From assembly GCA_024401095.1 (NCBI GenBank), contig JAKSLR010000004.1, positions 42,395 to 106,394 on the forward strand: 64,000 nt of DNA, read 5' to 3'. This DNA is from Bacteroidaceae bacterium (GTDB lineage: Bacteria > Bacteroidota > Bacteroidia > Bacteroidales > Bacteroidaceae). Positions 1-8,886 of the stretch are shown one piece after another. Every line of letters starts with the position of its first letter. Within the stretch, counting starts at the first letter, position 1. Both the position numbers and the translations under genes were made by a program. The notes beneath the pieces were generated by a model. It ran no database searches. It was given only the letters and a program-made list of their open reading frames with translations, and was not told the origin of the DNA.

Positions 1-384
1 CTAAAAAAATATGGACCAGAACGTATTATTCTTGGAGCTGATGTAAAAAACGGATTCATTTCTGTAAACGGTTGGAAAGAAGGTAGTACAGAATCACTTA
101 TTCCTTTTTTGAAAAAATACGTTGATGAAGGGGTACAACTGGTACTCTGTACAGACATTTCCAAAGATGGAATGTTACAAGGTCCATCTATTCAACTTTA
201 TACGCAAATCATGAAGCAGTTTCCAAACCTTAAGCTTATCGCAAGCGGTGGTGTAAGTTCCATGAAAGATATTGAGGAGCTTGACAAAGCTGGCATCTAT
301 GCCGTTGTGACGGGCAAGGCCATTTACGAGGGAAAAATCACCTTACAGGAAATTATGAACTTCATTAACAAATCAAAAGACTAA
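1..384 (+). CDS. hisA: HisA, 5' end cut off by the window edge
   Basis: C-terminal 127 residues of 1-(5-phosphoribosyl)-5-[(5-phosphoribosylamino)methylideneamino]imidazole-4-carboxamide isomerase, the fourth step type of histidine synthesis (Amadori rearrangement of ProFAR). The open frame runs in from base 1, so the true start lies outside. The second-half (beta/alpha)8 features are visible: a catalytic-type Asp in TDISKDGML, a phosphate-binding ASGGVSS, and [11 protein letters not shown]. The stop overlaps the hisF start by one base (TAATG at 382-386), so the two are translationally coupled. hisH would be expected just upstream but is not in the window. The cytosolic product PRFAR goes to HisHF. 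Confidence 0.95.
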   Translation, partial: LKKYGPERIILGADVKNGFISVNGWKEGSTESLIPFLKKYVDEGVQLVLCTDISKDGMLQGPSIQLYTQIMKQFPNLKLIASGGVSSMKDIEELDKAGIYAVVTGKAIYEGKITLQEIMNFINKSKD

Positions 385-1139
385 TGCTGGCAAAACGAAT
401 CATACCGTGCCTAGACGTAAAGGATGGGCAGACTGTCAAAGGTACCAATTTTGTAGATCTCAGGCAAGCAGGCGATCCTGTAGAGCTTGGTAAGGCATAT
501 AGCAAAATGGGTGCAGATGAATTGGTATATCTTGACATTACTGCAAGCCACGAAGGCAGAAAGACATTTACAGAGTTGGTTGGACGCGTTGCTGCTAACA
601 TCAATATTCCATTTACAGTAGGTGGCGGAATCAATGAATTAAAGGATGTTGACCGAATGCTTTCTGCTGGTGCAGATAAAGTCAGCATCAATTCTGCTGC
701 ATTAAGGCGACCAGAATTAGTAAATGAGATTGCCTCTCATTTTGGGTCACAAGTCTGTGTGGTTGCCATAGATGCAAAACTTGTAGGAAACACCTGGAAG
801 TGCTATATTAACGGAGGACGTATTGAGACTGAAAAAAATCTACTAGACTGGGCAAGAGAAGTCAATGACCGAGGTGCAGGAGAAATCCTTTTTACTTCTA
901 TGAATCACGATGGTGTAAAAACTGGATATGCCAATGAAGCATTAGCAGAACTTGCAGATTCATTGTCTATCCCAGTTATCGCATCTGGAGGTGCCGGTAA
1001 GAAAGAACATTTTAAAGAGACATTCATACAAGGAAAAGCTGATGCAGCACTAGCAGCAAGTGTTTTTCATTTTGGTGAGATTTCAATACCAGAACTTAAG
1101 TTATATCTTAAGGAGGAAGGTATTAGTGTTAGATTATAA
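384..1139 (+). CDS. hisF: Imidazole glycerol phosphate synthase subunit HisF
   Basis: Cyclase subunit of the HisHF glutamine amidotransferase, which turns PRFAR plus ammonia into imidazole glycerol phosphate and AICAR. At 251 residues it has the usual length. The first catalytic Asp is residue 11 in CLDVKDG, the second lies near residue 130 in VVAIDAK. Phosphate-binding loops GGGIN (about residue 82) and ASGGAG (about residue 204) are present. The ATG overlaps the last base of hisA. hisIE follows after 12 bases, so hisA-F-IE form one operon. HisH, the glutaminase partner, is presumed to be encoded upstream of the window. Confidence 0.97.
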   Translation: MLAKRIIPCLDVKDGQTVKGTNFVDLRQAGDPVELGKAYSKMGADELVYLDITASHEGRKTFTELVGRVAANINIPFTVGGGINELKDVDRMLSAGADKVSINSAALRRPELVNEIASHFGSQVCVVAIDAKLVGNTWKCYINGGRIETEKNLLDWAREVNDRGAGEILFTSMNHDGVKTGYANEALAELADSLSIPVIASGGAGKKEHFKETFIQGKADAALAASVFHFGEISIPELKLYLKEEGISVRL

Positions 1140-1151
1140 TTTTAAACTATT

Positions 1152-1781
1152 ATGGATATAAAAGTAGATACCATTGATTTTGAGAAAATGGATGGCCTGA
1201 TTCCTGCCATCATACAAGATGCAAAAAGTCTGAAAGTTCTAATGCTTGGCTTTATGAACAAAGAGGCTTATGATAAGACATTGGAAACAGGCAAGGTTAC
1301 TTTTTATAGTCGTACCAGAAAGTGTATCTGGACGAAGGGAGAAACAAGTGGAAATTTTCTGAATGTAGTATCTATCAAGAATGACTGTGATAATGACACA
1401 CTACTTATACAGGTTAATCCTGTAGGCCCTGTTTGTCACACTGGTGCAGATACATGTTGGAACGAGAAGAATGAAGCAAATCCTCTTCTGTTCCTCTCCT
1501 ATTTACAAGATTTCATCAACAAAAGACATGAAGAAATGCCAGAAGGTTCATATACAACAAGTCTTTTTAAAGACGGAATTAACCGTATGGCACAGAAAGT
1601 AGGTGAAGAAGCATTGGAAGCTGTTATTGAAGCCACAAATGGAACAAACGAAAGACTGGTATATGAAGGAAGCGATTTTTTATACCATTTGATTGTCCTA
1701 CTGACTGCCAAAGGATTACGCATTGAAGACTTGGCAAAGGAACTTCAGGTTAGACACGACCCAAATTGGCATAAACATTAA
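1152..1781 (+). CDS. hisIE: Bifunctional phosphoribosyl-AMP cyclohydrolase / phosphoribosyl-ATP pyrophosphatase HisIE
   Basis: Fused enzyme for steps two and three of histidine synthesis. Residues 1 to about 115 are the HisI cyclohydrolase, with the substrate motif SRTRKCIWTKGETSGN, the metal-binding acidic cluster DCDNDT and the Cys residues in CHTGADTCW. Residues about 115-209 are the HisE pyrophosphohydrolase, an all-alpha MazG-like domain with KVGEEALEAVIEA. The length (209) matches bifunctional HisIE proteins. It closes the his part of this operon; the next gene begins nine bases after its stop. Confidence 0.96.
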   Translation: MDIKVDTIDFEKMDGLIPAIIQDAKSLKVLMLGFMNKEAYDKTLETGKVTFYSRTRKCIWTKGETSGNFLNVVSIKNDCDNDTLLIQVNPVGPVCHTGADTCWNEKNEANPLLFLSYLQDFINKRHEEMPEGSYTTSLFKDGINRMAQKVGEEALEAVIEATNGTNERLVYEGSDFLYHLIVLLTAKGLRIEDLAKELQVRHDPNWHKH

Positions 1782-1790
1782 TTAAGCAAA

Positions 1791-2513
1791 ATGGCATTAA
1801 TTATAGATTATAAAAACGTTACTGTAAAACAGACTGATACTCCTATACTGAAAGGCATAAACTTTATGGTAGAGGAAGGAAGTTTTGTCTATCTGACCGG
1901 AATAGTAGGTTCTGGTAAATCTACGCTCATCAAGACCATGTATGGAGAGGTTCCAATTTTTGAAGGTGAGGCAACCATGCTTGGAACTTATGTTATGAGC
2001 AAGAAACTGAAAGACAGAAAACGCCAAGAACTAAGAAGACAGTTAGGCATTGTCTTTCAGGATTTCCAGCTTCTAGGAGATCGGGACATTGAGAATAATC
2101 TGGATTTTGTACTTCGGGCTACAGGATGGAAAAAGAAACAGGAAATCCGTGAACGTATTACAGAAGTTTTGCAACTTGTAGGCCTTGAAGACAAACGAAA
2201 CAAATTACCAAGTCAACTCAGTGGTGGTGAGCAGCAACGAATTTGTATAGCAAGAGCCATATTGAACAAGCCAAAACTAATCTTAGCCGATGAACCTACT
2301 GGTAATCTGGACATTGAAACCAGCAGAAAAATCCTGGAGCTACTGCACAAAATCTGTGAACAAGGATCCACTGTGGTCATGTCAACACATAACCTTAGTC
2401 TAATCAGTTCATATCCAGGAATTGTATACAAGATAAAAGATACTCAGATAACCGATATAACAGAAGATTTTAATCGTCCATTTGACATGGATGAACTCAA
2501 TGAAATGGATTAA
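1791..2513 (+). CDS. ftsE: FtsE-like ABC transporter ATPase
   Basis: ABC ATPase of 240 residues with Walker A GSGKST (about residues 40-45), Q-loop FQDFQLL, signature LSGGEQQRI, Walker B LILADEPTG and the switch His in MSTHN. The FQDFQLL and DRDIENN stretch resembles FtsE, which works with FtsX at the septum to activate peptidoglycan hydrolases. No ftsX follows; the gene is embedded between hisIE (9-base gap) and lysC (25-base gap). LolD-like or other export ATPases are the alternative, because the family is closely related. Family assignment is firm; the FtsE name is a best match from motif resemblance and not proved by context. Confidence 0.8.
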   Translation: MALIIDYKNVTVKQTDTPILKGINFMVEEGSFVYLTGIVGSGKSTLIKTMYGEVPIFEGEATMLGTYVMSKKLKDRKRQELRRQLGIVFQDFQLLGDRDIENNLDFVLRATGWKKKQEIRERITEVLQLVGLEDKRNKLPSQLSGGEQQRICIARAILNKPKLILADEPTGNLDIETSRKILELLHKICEQGSTVVMSTHNLSLISSYPGIVYKIKDTQITDITEDFNRPFDMDELNEMD

Positions 2514-2538
2514 GAATAACATATAACAAATACATAAA

Positions 2539-3855
2539 ATGAAAGTACTGAAATTTGGAGGAACATCTGTGGGTACCCCCCAGCGCATGAAGGATGTTGC
2601 TAAATTAATTAACGATGGTGAAAAGAAAATTGTAGTTCTTTCTGCAATGTCAGGAACAACCAACACCTTAGTTGAGATTTCTGACTATTTCTACAAGAAA
2701 AATGTAGACGGAGCCAATGAAATCATTAACCAGCTGGCCAACAAGTACAGAAAACATGTTGAAGAGCTGTATGCAACTGACGAGTTTAAAACACTGACAA
2801 AAGATTTCTTGAGAGAGAAATTTGAATATCTTCATGCTTTTTCAAAGGATATGTTTACCCTCTACGAGGAAAGAATGGTATTGGCACAAGGCGAAATTCT
2901 GAGTACCAATATGGTAACAAATTATTTGAAAGAGCAAGGCGTAAATGTGGTTCTTTTAGATGCATTGGAGTTCATGCGAACCGACAAGAATTCAGAGCCA
3001 GATCCTGTTTATATTCGCAAGCACCTCAAGGAGCAGATTGAAGCAAATCCAAATGCTGATATCTATATAACTCAAGGCTTTATCTGTAGAAATGCTTATG
3101 GAGAAATAGATAATCTACAAAGAGGTGGTTCCGACTATACAGCATCACTTATTGGAGCAGCAATCTTGGCAGACGAAATCCAAATCTGGACCGACATAGA
3201 TGGCATGCACAATAATGATCCACGTTTCGTTGACCATACAGAACCTGTTCGCCAACTTCATTTCGAAGAAGCTGCAGAGCTTGCTTACTTTGGCGCAAAA
3301 ATCCTCCACCCTACCTGTGTTCAGCCAGCAAAATATGCAGGAATTCCTGTACGTTTAAAGAATACCATGGATCCACAAGCTCCTGGTACAACGATCAGTA
3401 ATGAGACAGAACATGGAAAAATCAAAGCTGTTGCAGCAAAGGATAACATCACTGCAATAAAAATCAAGAGTAGTCGTATGCTCTTGGCTCATGGTTTCTT
3501 ACGTAAAGTATTTGAAATCTTTGAACAGTATCAAACTAGTATTGATATGATTTCCACTTCAGAAGTAGGCGTTTCTATGAGCATTGATAATACCAAACAT
3601 CTGAATGATATTCTAAATGAATTAAAGAAATATGGTACTGTGACAGTAGATAACGACATGTGTATAATTTGTGTTGTAGGTGACCTAACCTGGGACAATG
3701 TAGGATTTGAAACATTAGCAACAGAAGCGATGAAGAATATTCCTGTACGCATGATTTCATATGGTGGAAGTAATTACAATATTTCATTCTTAGTTAAGGG
3801 TGAAGATAAGACACGTGCTTTGCAGGCATTAACTGACACTCTGTTTAAAAAATAA
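2539..3855 (+). CDS. lysC: Aspartate kinase
   Basis: Phosphorylates aspartate to aspartyl-4-phosphate, the entry to lysine, diaminopimelate, threonine and methionine. The N-terminal amino-acid kinase domain opens with KFGGTSVG and carries the substrate region GGSDYTASLIG and WTDIDGMHNNDPR. Two ACT domains fill about residues 300-438 (IKIKSSRMLLAHGFL and MISYGGSNYNISFLV), the site of feedback control in this family. At 438 residues it is a monofunctional enzyme with no fused homoserine dehydrogenase. It sits directly before lysA, so this pair probably supplies DAP and lysine. Confidence 0.96.
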   Translation: MKVLKFGGTSVGTPQRMKDVAKLINDGEKKIVVLSAMSGTTNTLVEISDYFYKKNVDGANEIINQLANKYRKHVEELYATDEFKTLTKDFLREKFEYLHAFSKDMFTLYEERMVLAQGEILSTNMVTNYLKEQGVNVVLLDALEFMRTDKNSEPDPVYIRKHLKEQIEANPNADIYITQGFICRNAYGEIDNLQRGGSDYTASLIGAAILADEIQIWTDIDGMHNNDPRFVDHTEPVRQLHFEEAAELAYFGAKILHPTCVQPAKYAGIPVRLKNTMDPQAPGTTISNETEHGKIKAVAAKDNITAIKIKSSRMLLAHGFLRKVFEIFEQYQTSIDMISTSEVGVSMSIDNTKHLNDILNELKKYGTVTVDNDMCIICVVGDLTWDNVGFETLATEAMKNIPVRMISYGGSNYNISFLVKGEDKTRALQALTDTLFKK

Positions 3856-3880
3856 AATAATAATAAAAATACAACTAAAA

Positions 3881-5038
3881 ATGAAAGGTCTATTTCCTAC
3901 AAGTAAGTTCCAAAACATGAAGACACCATTCTACTATTATGACGTAGATATTCTTCAGAAAACATTGGACACCGTAAAACAAGAGGCAGGCAAGTATACC
4001 AATTTTTGTGTACACTATGCAGTAAAAGCAAATGCTAACCCCAAAGTACTGAAAATCATCAGTAACAGTGGCCTTGGTATTGATTGTGTTAGTGGAGGGG
4101 AAATTAAAGCAGCACTAGCTGCTGGAGTTGCACCAGAAAAGATTGTTTACGCAGGAGTTGGCAAAAGCGACTGGGAAATCAACCTTGGCCTTGACAACAA
4201 TATTTTCTGCTTTAATGTAGAAAGTATTCCTGAACTTGAAATTATTAACGAACTTGCAGAAGCAAAGGATAAGAAGGCTAAAGTTTGTTTCCGAATTAAT
4301 CCAAACGTTGGTGCTCATACACATGCTAATATAACTACCGGACTTGCAGAGAACAAGTTTGGTATTGCCATGGAAGACATGGAAATTGTTATTGGCAAAG
4401 CTGCGGAGATGAAAAACATTGAGTTCTTGGGATTACATTTCCATATCGGTTCTCAAATTCTGGAGATGGACGATTTCGTAGCCCTTAGCAACCGAATCAA
4501 CGAACTTCAAGATCGTTTGGAAAGCCATGGCTTCATCTGTAAGCATATTAATGTAGGCGGAGGATTAGGAATAGACTATCAGCAGCCAAACGAAAACCCA
4601 ATACCGAACTTTGCTGACTATTTCAAGACATATGCAGATAATTTAAAGCTACGTGAAGGCCAATACCTCCATTTTGAGCTTGGACGTTCAATTGTTGCTC
4701 AGTGTGGTAGCTTAATTACAAAAACACTCTATGTAAAGCAAGGTTCATTCAAGCAGTTCTGCATAGTAGATGCAGGTATGACCGATCTGATTCGTCCTGC
4801 TCTATACGATGCTTTTCATTTAATTGAAAACATCTCAAGCGAAGAAGCAATGGAAACCTATGATGTAGTAGGACCTATTTGCGAATCAAGTGATGTCTTT
4901 GTTAAGGGATTCGAATTAAACAAATGCCATAGAGGAGACTTAATCGCCCTTCGTTCCGCTGGTGCATATGGAGAAATTATGGCTAGTGCTTATAATTGCC
5001 GAGAACTTCCTGTCGGATATATTTCCACAGAATTCTAA
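3881..5038 (+). CDS. lysA: Diaminopimelate decarboxylase
   Basis: PLP enzyme that decarboxylates meso-diaminopimelate to L-lysine. The fold-type III alanine-racemase barrel is recognisable: the PLP lysine in HYAVKANANP (about residue 49), the His motif HFHIGSQI, the glycine-rich phosphate loop GGGLGIDY, and FELGRSIVA. The C-terminal beta domain holds the catalytic Cys in GPICESSDVF and the YGEIMASAYN tail. Length of 385 residues is slightly below average. It follows lysC by 25 bases. A strong hairpin at 5058-5095 follows the stop. Confidence 0.95.
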   Translation: MKGLFPTSKFQNMKTPFYYYDVDILQKTLDTVKQEAGKYTNFCVHYAVKANANPKVLKIISNSGLGIDCVSGGEIKAALAAGVAPEKIVYAGVGKSDWEINLGLDNNIFCFNVESIPELEIINELAEAKDKKAKVCFRINPNVGAHTHANITTGLAENKFGIAMEDMEIVIGKAAEMKNIEFLGLHFHIGSQILEMDDFVALSNRINELQDRLESHGFICKHINVGGGLGIDYQQPNENPIPNFADYFKTYADNLKLREGQYLHFELGRSIVAQCGSLITKTLYVKQGSFKQFCIVDAGMTDLIRPALYDAFHLIENISSEEAMETYDVVGPICESSDVFVKGFELNKCHRGDLIALRSAGAYGEIMASAYNCRELPVGYISTEF

Positions 5039-5057
5039 ATAAAACAATAATAGAATA

Positions 5058-5095
5058 GTCATCTTAAAGAAGTTCGGAAGAACCTTTAAGATGAC
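5058..5095 (+). terminator. Hairpin between lysA and the glycosyltransferase
   Basis: Inverted repeat GTCATCTTAAAG / CTTTAAGATGAC (12 bp) enclosing a short GC-containing tip, followed by ATTTTAAT. It looks like an intrinsic terminator for the his-lys operon. It ends only 15 bases before the next ATG, so either the downstream gene is read by readthrough or the stem acts at the RNA level. Confidence 0.6.
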
Positions 5096-5109
5096 ATTTT
5101 AATAAAGAA

Positions 5110-6282
5110 ATGGATTTCACAAACTATACAGACCTTATCTACTTGACATCAACTCCATTGTTGACTGCTTATTTAGCTACCATGTCTACACATTTGGGAG
5201 TATTTAGAAAACTAGTAAGTCAATCAGAACAAGGGAATGTGGCCTATGCTGCTGAATTGCCACCGGTTTCTATTATTATTACATGCCACAACCAAGGTGC
5301 ACAATTGGAAGAAAATCTACCATCTATCTTAGAACAAGAATATTCTGATTTTCAGGTAATTGTCGTAGATGACTGTTCTGATGACCATACAGAAGATGTC
5401 CTGAAAGAAATGAGTTTGAGATATCCAAATCTTTATCACACTTTCACTCCAGACACAGCACGCTACGTAAGCCACAAGAAACTTGCATTGACATTGGGTG
5501 TTAAGGCTGCCAAGAATGAATGGTTGCTATTTACGGAAGCAGATTGTAAGCCTTCTGGAAACCAATGGATCAGGTCAATGGCTAGGAATTTTACACCTAT
5601 TACAGACATTGTATTGGGTTATGCAAATTATGAGAGAAAAAAAGGATTTTTCAACAGCCTTATCGCATACGACAGATTTATAGAAAATATCTATACTTTA
5701 AGAAGCGTTATCATAAAAGACAGAGCATTTAGAGGTGATAGTTGCAATATGGCACTTAAAAAATCACTTTTCTTAAAGAACAGAGGATTTGAAAAGAACC
5801 TTTTCTTGCAAAGAGGAGAAGATACCCTTCTAGTCAATGAGATTGCCACCCCATGTACTACACGTGTGGAACTGTCTCTGGATTCTATCATGATGCAAGA
5901 GACACCTTTTAGGAAAAAATTCTGGAATAATGACAAGGAATACGACATTGAAACACGAAGACGCATGAAAGTAAAAGACCGCATAAATGATTGGTTCAGA
6001 GGATTAACCACGTTTATTCTTTACTTTTTCTTTCTATTAGCAATTGTAGAGATTGTTCTGTCCGCACTCTATCAAAACTGGATCATATTGGGTTTGAATA
6101 TTTTGCTTATCTGTGTTGTTGTTACTCTAAATCTATTCTTCATAAATAAATCTGCATCTAGCATTCATGAAAGGAACTACGGAATAAGCTGGCTCTTTTT
6201 TGAGCCAATTCGAGTAATTTTGAATTGCTATTTCTGGATAAAATGGTTATTTGCCGGAAAAAGAAAATACTTACGTAAGTAA
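5110..6282 (+). CDS. Membrane-anchored family 2 glycosyltransferase
   Basis: Inner-membrane GT-A glycosyltransferase of 390 residues, probably building a surface polysaccharide. One N-terminal hydrophobic stretch (about residues 8-27) precedes the GT2 domain. That domain starts at VSIIITCHNQGAQLEENLP, with the nucleotide-binding VVDDCSDD, the metal-binding acidic motif TEADCKP in the DxD position, and the acceptor region RGEDTLLVNE. Two long C-terminal hydrophobic segments (about residues 305-350) anchor it. Substrate cannot be told. It converges on the next gene with only three bases between the stops and no terminator between them. Confidence 0.85.
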   Translation: MDFTNYTDLIYLTSTPLLTAYLATMSTHLGVFRKLVSQSEQGNVAYAAELPPVSIIITCHNQGAQLEENLPSILEQEYSDFQVIVVDDCSDDHTEDVLKEMSLRYPNLYHTFTPDTARYVSHKKLALTLGVKAAKNEWLLFTEADCKPSGNQWIRSMARNFTPITDIVLGYANYERKKGFFNSLIAYDRFIENIYTLRSVIIKDRAFRGDSCNMALKKSLFLKNRGFEKNLFLQRGEDTLLVNEIATPCTTRVELSLDSIMMQETPFRKKFWNNDKEYDIETRRRMKVKDRINDWFRGLTTFILYFFFLLAIVEIVLSALYQNWIILGLNILLICVVVTLNLFFINKSASSIHERNYGISWLFFEPIRVILNCYFWIKWLFAGKRKYLRK

Positions 6283-6285
6283 TTC

Positions 6286-7530
6286 CTACTCAAATCTAAT
6301 AGATTTAGCCGGGTGAATATGAGAAACCAAATAACTTGGGACGATTAGTACTAAAACAGAAATAATCAAAGTGACCGTATTCAAAAGCAGAATAAGAAGC
6401 GGATTAATCAAGACAGGTACAGTATCTACATAATAAGTCTGTGCATCCAAATGGAATACAGAAAAATACTTCTGGATGAAGCAAAGTCCTAATCCTAATA
6501 TATTACCAAATAACAATCCTTTTCCTATCACAAAAACTGCAAAATAAAGGAAAGTGTGGCGAACTGTTGTATTTGTTGCTCCAAGCGCCTTAAGCACACC
6601 AATCATATTTGTTCGTTCCAATATTATAATAAGGAGTCCACTAATCATAGTAAAACCTGCCACGGCAAGCATTAAAATCAGAATAACCCAAACATTCATG
6701 TCAAGTAGGCTTAACCAACCAAAAAGCGAGGCATAAAGCTGCTCTATGGTACATGAAAAATAACTATCACCATAATGATCAATTTGTCCATTTATGGCAT
6801 GTACCATTTTATAATAAATTTCGTTTAACCTGCTATAATCCTTAACTGTTACTTCCAAGCCACTCACTTGGTCGTTTTCCCATCCATTGAGTTTAACAAG
6901 AGCTTTTATGTCTGTAAATATGAGGTTCTGATCAAACTCCATCAAATGAGTACAATAAATACCCGCAACTTGATAACGACGGGCACGAATTGAATTTCCC
7001 ATAAAATAGCAGAATATCTTATCCCCCATTTTGATATTCAATTCATCTGCTATATTTTGTGAAATGATAACTTGATTGCTGACCACGCTGTCAGTAAATT
7101 CAGGAATCTCTCCATCAACCAGATGATTGCGAAGGAAAGAGCAGTCATATTCCTGACCAATACCTTTCAATGCAACTCCTCGGAATTCATCTGAAGTTTT
7201 TATAAGGCAAGGTTTGGTGATATAACGTTGTACATGATCTACATCGTCTATCTTCTTAACAGCTTGAATCAAACTATCATCTCCTACTACTGGATAGCTT
7301 TCGAATGAACGTGTCTGCTCCATATTCATAATTTGAATATGAGATCCAAAACCAAAAACCTTATTCCTGATTTCTGCCTTGAAACCTATAACAACGCAGA
7401 CAGAAATAATCATCACAGCAAGTCCTATTGCCATTCCTAATGTGGCAATTGTAATAGCAGGACGTGAAACCTGTTTCTGGTTCGTCCTGCTACCATAAAT
7501 TCTTCTTGCTATGAATAAAGGGAAATTCAT
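6286..7530 (-). CDS. LolC/LolE-type ABC transporter permease
   Basis: Integral membrane protein of 414 residues with the MacB/FtsX arrangement: one N-terminal helix (about residues 24-48), a large periplasmic domain (about 49-270), then three C-terminal helices forming the FtsX domain, including MISGLLIIILERTNMIGVLKALG. This layout fits lipoprotein release permeases of the LolCDE type, which hand outer-membrane lipoproteins to LolA. No ATPase gene is adjacent on this strand. The start overlaps the aminotransferase stop by four bases (ATGA), so the two are co-translated. Confidence 0.85.
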   Translation of the reverse strand: MNFPLFIARRIYGSRTNQKQVSRPAITIATLGMAIGLAVMIISVCVVIGFKAEIRNKVFGFGSHIQIMNMEQTRSFESYPVVGDDSLIQAVKKIDDVDHVQRYITKPCLIKTSDEFRGVALKGIGQEYDCSFLRNHLVDGEIPEFTDSVVSNQVIISQNIADELNIKMGDKIFCYFMGNSIRARRYQVAGIYCTHLMEFDQNLIFTDIKALVKLNGWENDQVSGLEVTVKDYSRLNEIYYKMVHAINGQIDHYGDSYFSCTIEQLYASLFGWLSLLDMNVWVILILMLAVAGFTMISGLLIIILERTNMIGVLKALGATNTTVRHTFLYFAVFVIGKGLLFGNILGLGLCFIQKYFSVFHLDAQTYYVDTVPVLINPLLILLLNTVTLIISVLVLIVPSYLVSHIHPAKSIRFE

Positions 7531-8726
7531 TCTACCCTACCAGGATATGCTTCCAAAGCTTTTCTCAACACGAAGAGAGCTCTGACAAGATCTTCTTTCT
7601 TAAGCACATATGCTATGCGTACTTCATTCTTGCCAGCTCCAGGAGTTGTGTAAAAACCACTTGCTGGAGCCATCATAACAGTCTCTCCTTCATATTCAAA
7701 TTCACTTAAGCACCATGCACAGAACTTCTCACAATCATCCACCGGAAGCTTTGCCACAGTATAGAATGCTCCCATTGGAATTGGAGAATAGACACCAGGT
7801 ATACGATTCAACCCATCAATCAAGCACTTTCTGCGTTCTACGTATTCATCGTATGTGTCTCGTAAGTATTCTTCTGGTGTTTCCAAAGAAGCTTCAGCAG
7901 CAATCTGTCCAATCAATGGAGGACTCAGTCGAGCTTGGCAGAACTTCATCACGGCTTGACGTACAGCCTTGTTCTTGGTAACTAACGCACCTATACGAAT
8001 ACCGCACTCACTATAACGCTTTGAAACAGAATCAATAAGAACAACATTTTCCTGAATTCCTTCCAAGTGGCAAGCAGAAATATAAGGAGAGCCCGTATAA
8101 ATAAACTCACGGTATACTTCATCAGAGAAAAGATATAAATCGTATTTTTTTACCAAATCACGAATCTGATTCATTTCTCTACGTGTATAAAGATAACCGG
8201 TAGGATTATTTGGATTACAAATCAAAATTGCTCGTGTACGTTCATTAATGAGTTCCTCAAATTTTTCTACCTTTGGCAATGAAAACCCTTCATCAATAGT
8301 AGTAGCAATAGTACGAATAACAGCACCTGCAGATATAGCAAAAGCCATGTAATTAGCATATGCTGGTTCTGGTACAATAATCTCATCACCAGGATTCAAA
8401 CACGCTAGAAAGGCAAAAAGTACAGCTTCTGATCCTCCACAAGTAATAATTATATCATCTGGCGTGACATTAATATCATACTTCTTATAATAATCTACCA
8501 ATTTTGTCCTATAACTCAAATATCCTTGGGATGGACTATATTCAAGAATCTTACGATCTATATTCTGAATAGCATCAAGAGCAGCGCGTGGAGTAGGAAG
8601 ATCGGGCTGACCAATATTCAAATGATATACATGGATACCTCTTTCCTTTGCTGCGTATGCCAACGGTGCAAGCTTACGGATTGGCGACTCTGGCATTGCA
8701 TTACCTCGTACAGATATTTTAGGCAT
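7527..8726 (-). CDS. Class I/II aminotransferase (aspartate aminotransferase-like)
   Basis: PLP-dependent fold-type I aminotransferase of 399 residues. The PLP lysine lies in DSVSKRYSECG, the substrate-carboxylate region is CNPNNPTGYLY, the PLP-ring Asp is in FSDEVYREF, and the C-terminal Arg region is EVRIAYVL. Aspartate is the most likely amino donor; other amino acids are possible. The chosen start is MPKISVRGNAMPES at 8726. An upstream in-frame ATG at 8765 is rejected because it lies inside the predicted -7 box (8763-8770). It is the first gene of an operon with the permease. Confidence 0.9.
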   Translation of the reverse strand: MPKISVRGNAMPESPIRKLAPLAYAAKERGIHVYHLNIGQPDLPTPRAALDAIQNIDRKILEYSPSQGYLSYRTKLVDYYKKYDINVTPDDIIITCGGSEAVLFAFLACLNPGDEIIVPEPAYANYMAFAISAGAVIRTIATTIDEGFSLPKVEKFEELINERTRAILICNPNNPTGYLYTRREMNQIRDLVKKYDLYLFSDEVYREFIYTGSPYISACHLEGIQENVVLIDSVSKRYSECGIRIGALVTKNKAVRQAVMKFCQARLSPPLIGQIAAEASLETPEEYLRDTYDEYVERRKCLIDGLNRIPGVYSPIPMGAFYTVAKLPVDDCEKFCAWCLSEFEYEGETVMMAPASGFYTTPGAGKNEVRIAYVLKKEDLVRALFVLRKALEAYPGRVE

Positions 8727-8762
8727 ATTGTATTTGTTAATATAGTTTTTACAATTAAAGGA

Positions 8763-8794
8763 CAAATATACGGCTTTCGAAGAAACTACACAAA
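8763..8794 (-). promoter_or_regulatory. Bacteroides-type promoter of the aminotransferase operon
   Basis: On the minus strand TTTG (8794-8791) is followed after 20 bases by TATATTTG (8770-8763), matching the Bacteroidetes TTTG-N19-21-TAnnTTTG primary sigma promoter. Transcription would start near 8757, leaving a 5' leader of about 30 bases before the 8726 start. Confidence 0.7.
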
Positions 8795-8820
8795 TTTGCC
8801 AAACATAAAATAAAAATATA

Positions 8821-8862
8821 GACCTATATTAGGTCTTATATGAGATATTTTTCGTATGTTTG
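8821..8862 (+). promoter_or_regulatory. Promoter of the DUF4494-yggS operon with an upstream palindrome
   Basis: TATGTTTG at 8855-8862 fits the -7 element, with an expected transcript start near 8868. Centred about 30 bases upstream is the 15-base palindrome GACCTATATTAGGTC (8821-8835), which covers the -33 zone, where no TTTG is visible. It may be an operator for an activator or repressor. Confidence 0.5.
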
Positions 8863-8886
8863 CACTACAAAAAAGGAAAAGAACAT

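Noticed and set aside
6292..6306. Palindrome AAATCTAATAGATTT just after the glycosyltransferase stop, as a terminator.
   Set aside because: Arms are seven AT-rich bases, inside the permease coding sequence and without a T run; stability would be poor.
8727..8765. A longer aminotransferase start (ATG at 8765).
   Set aside because: It lies inside the predicted -7 promoter box and adds residues not expected for the family; the ATG at 8726 is used.
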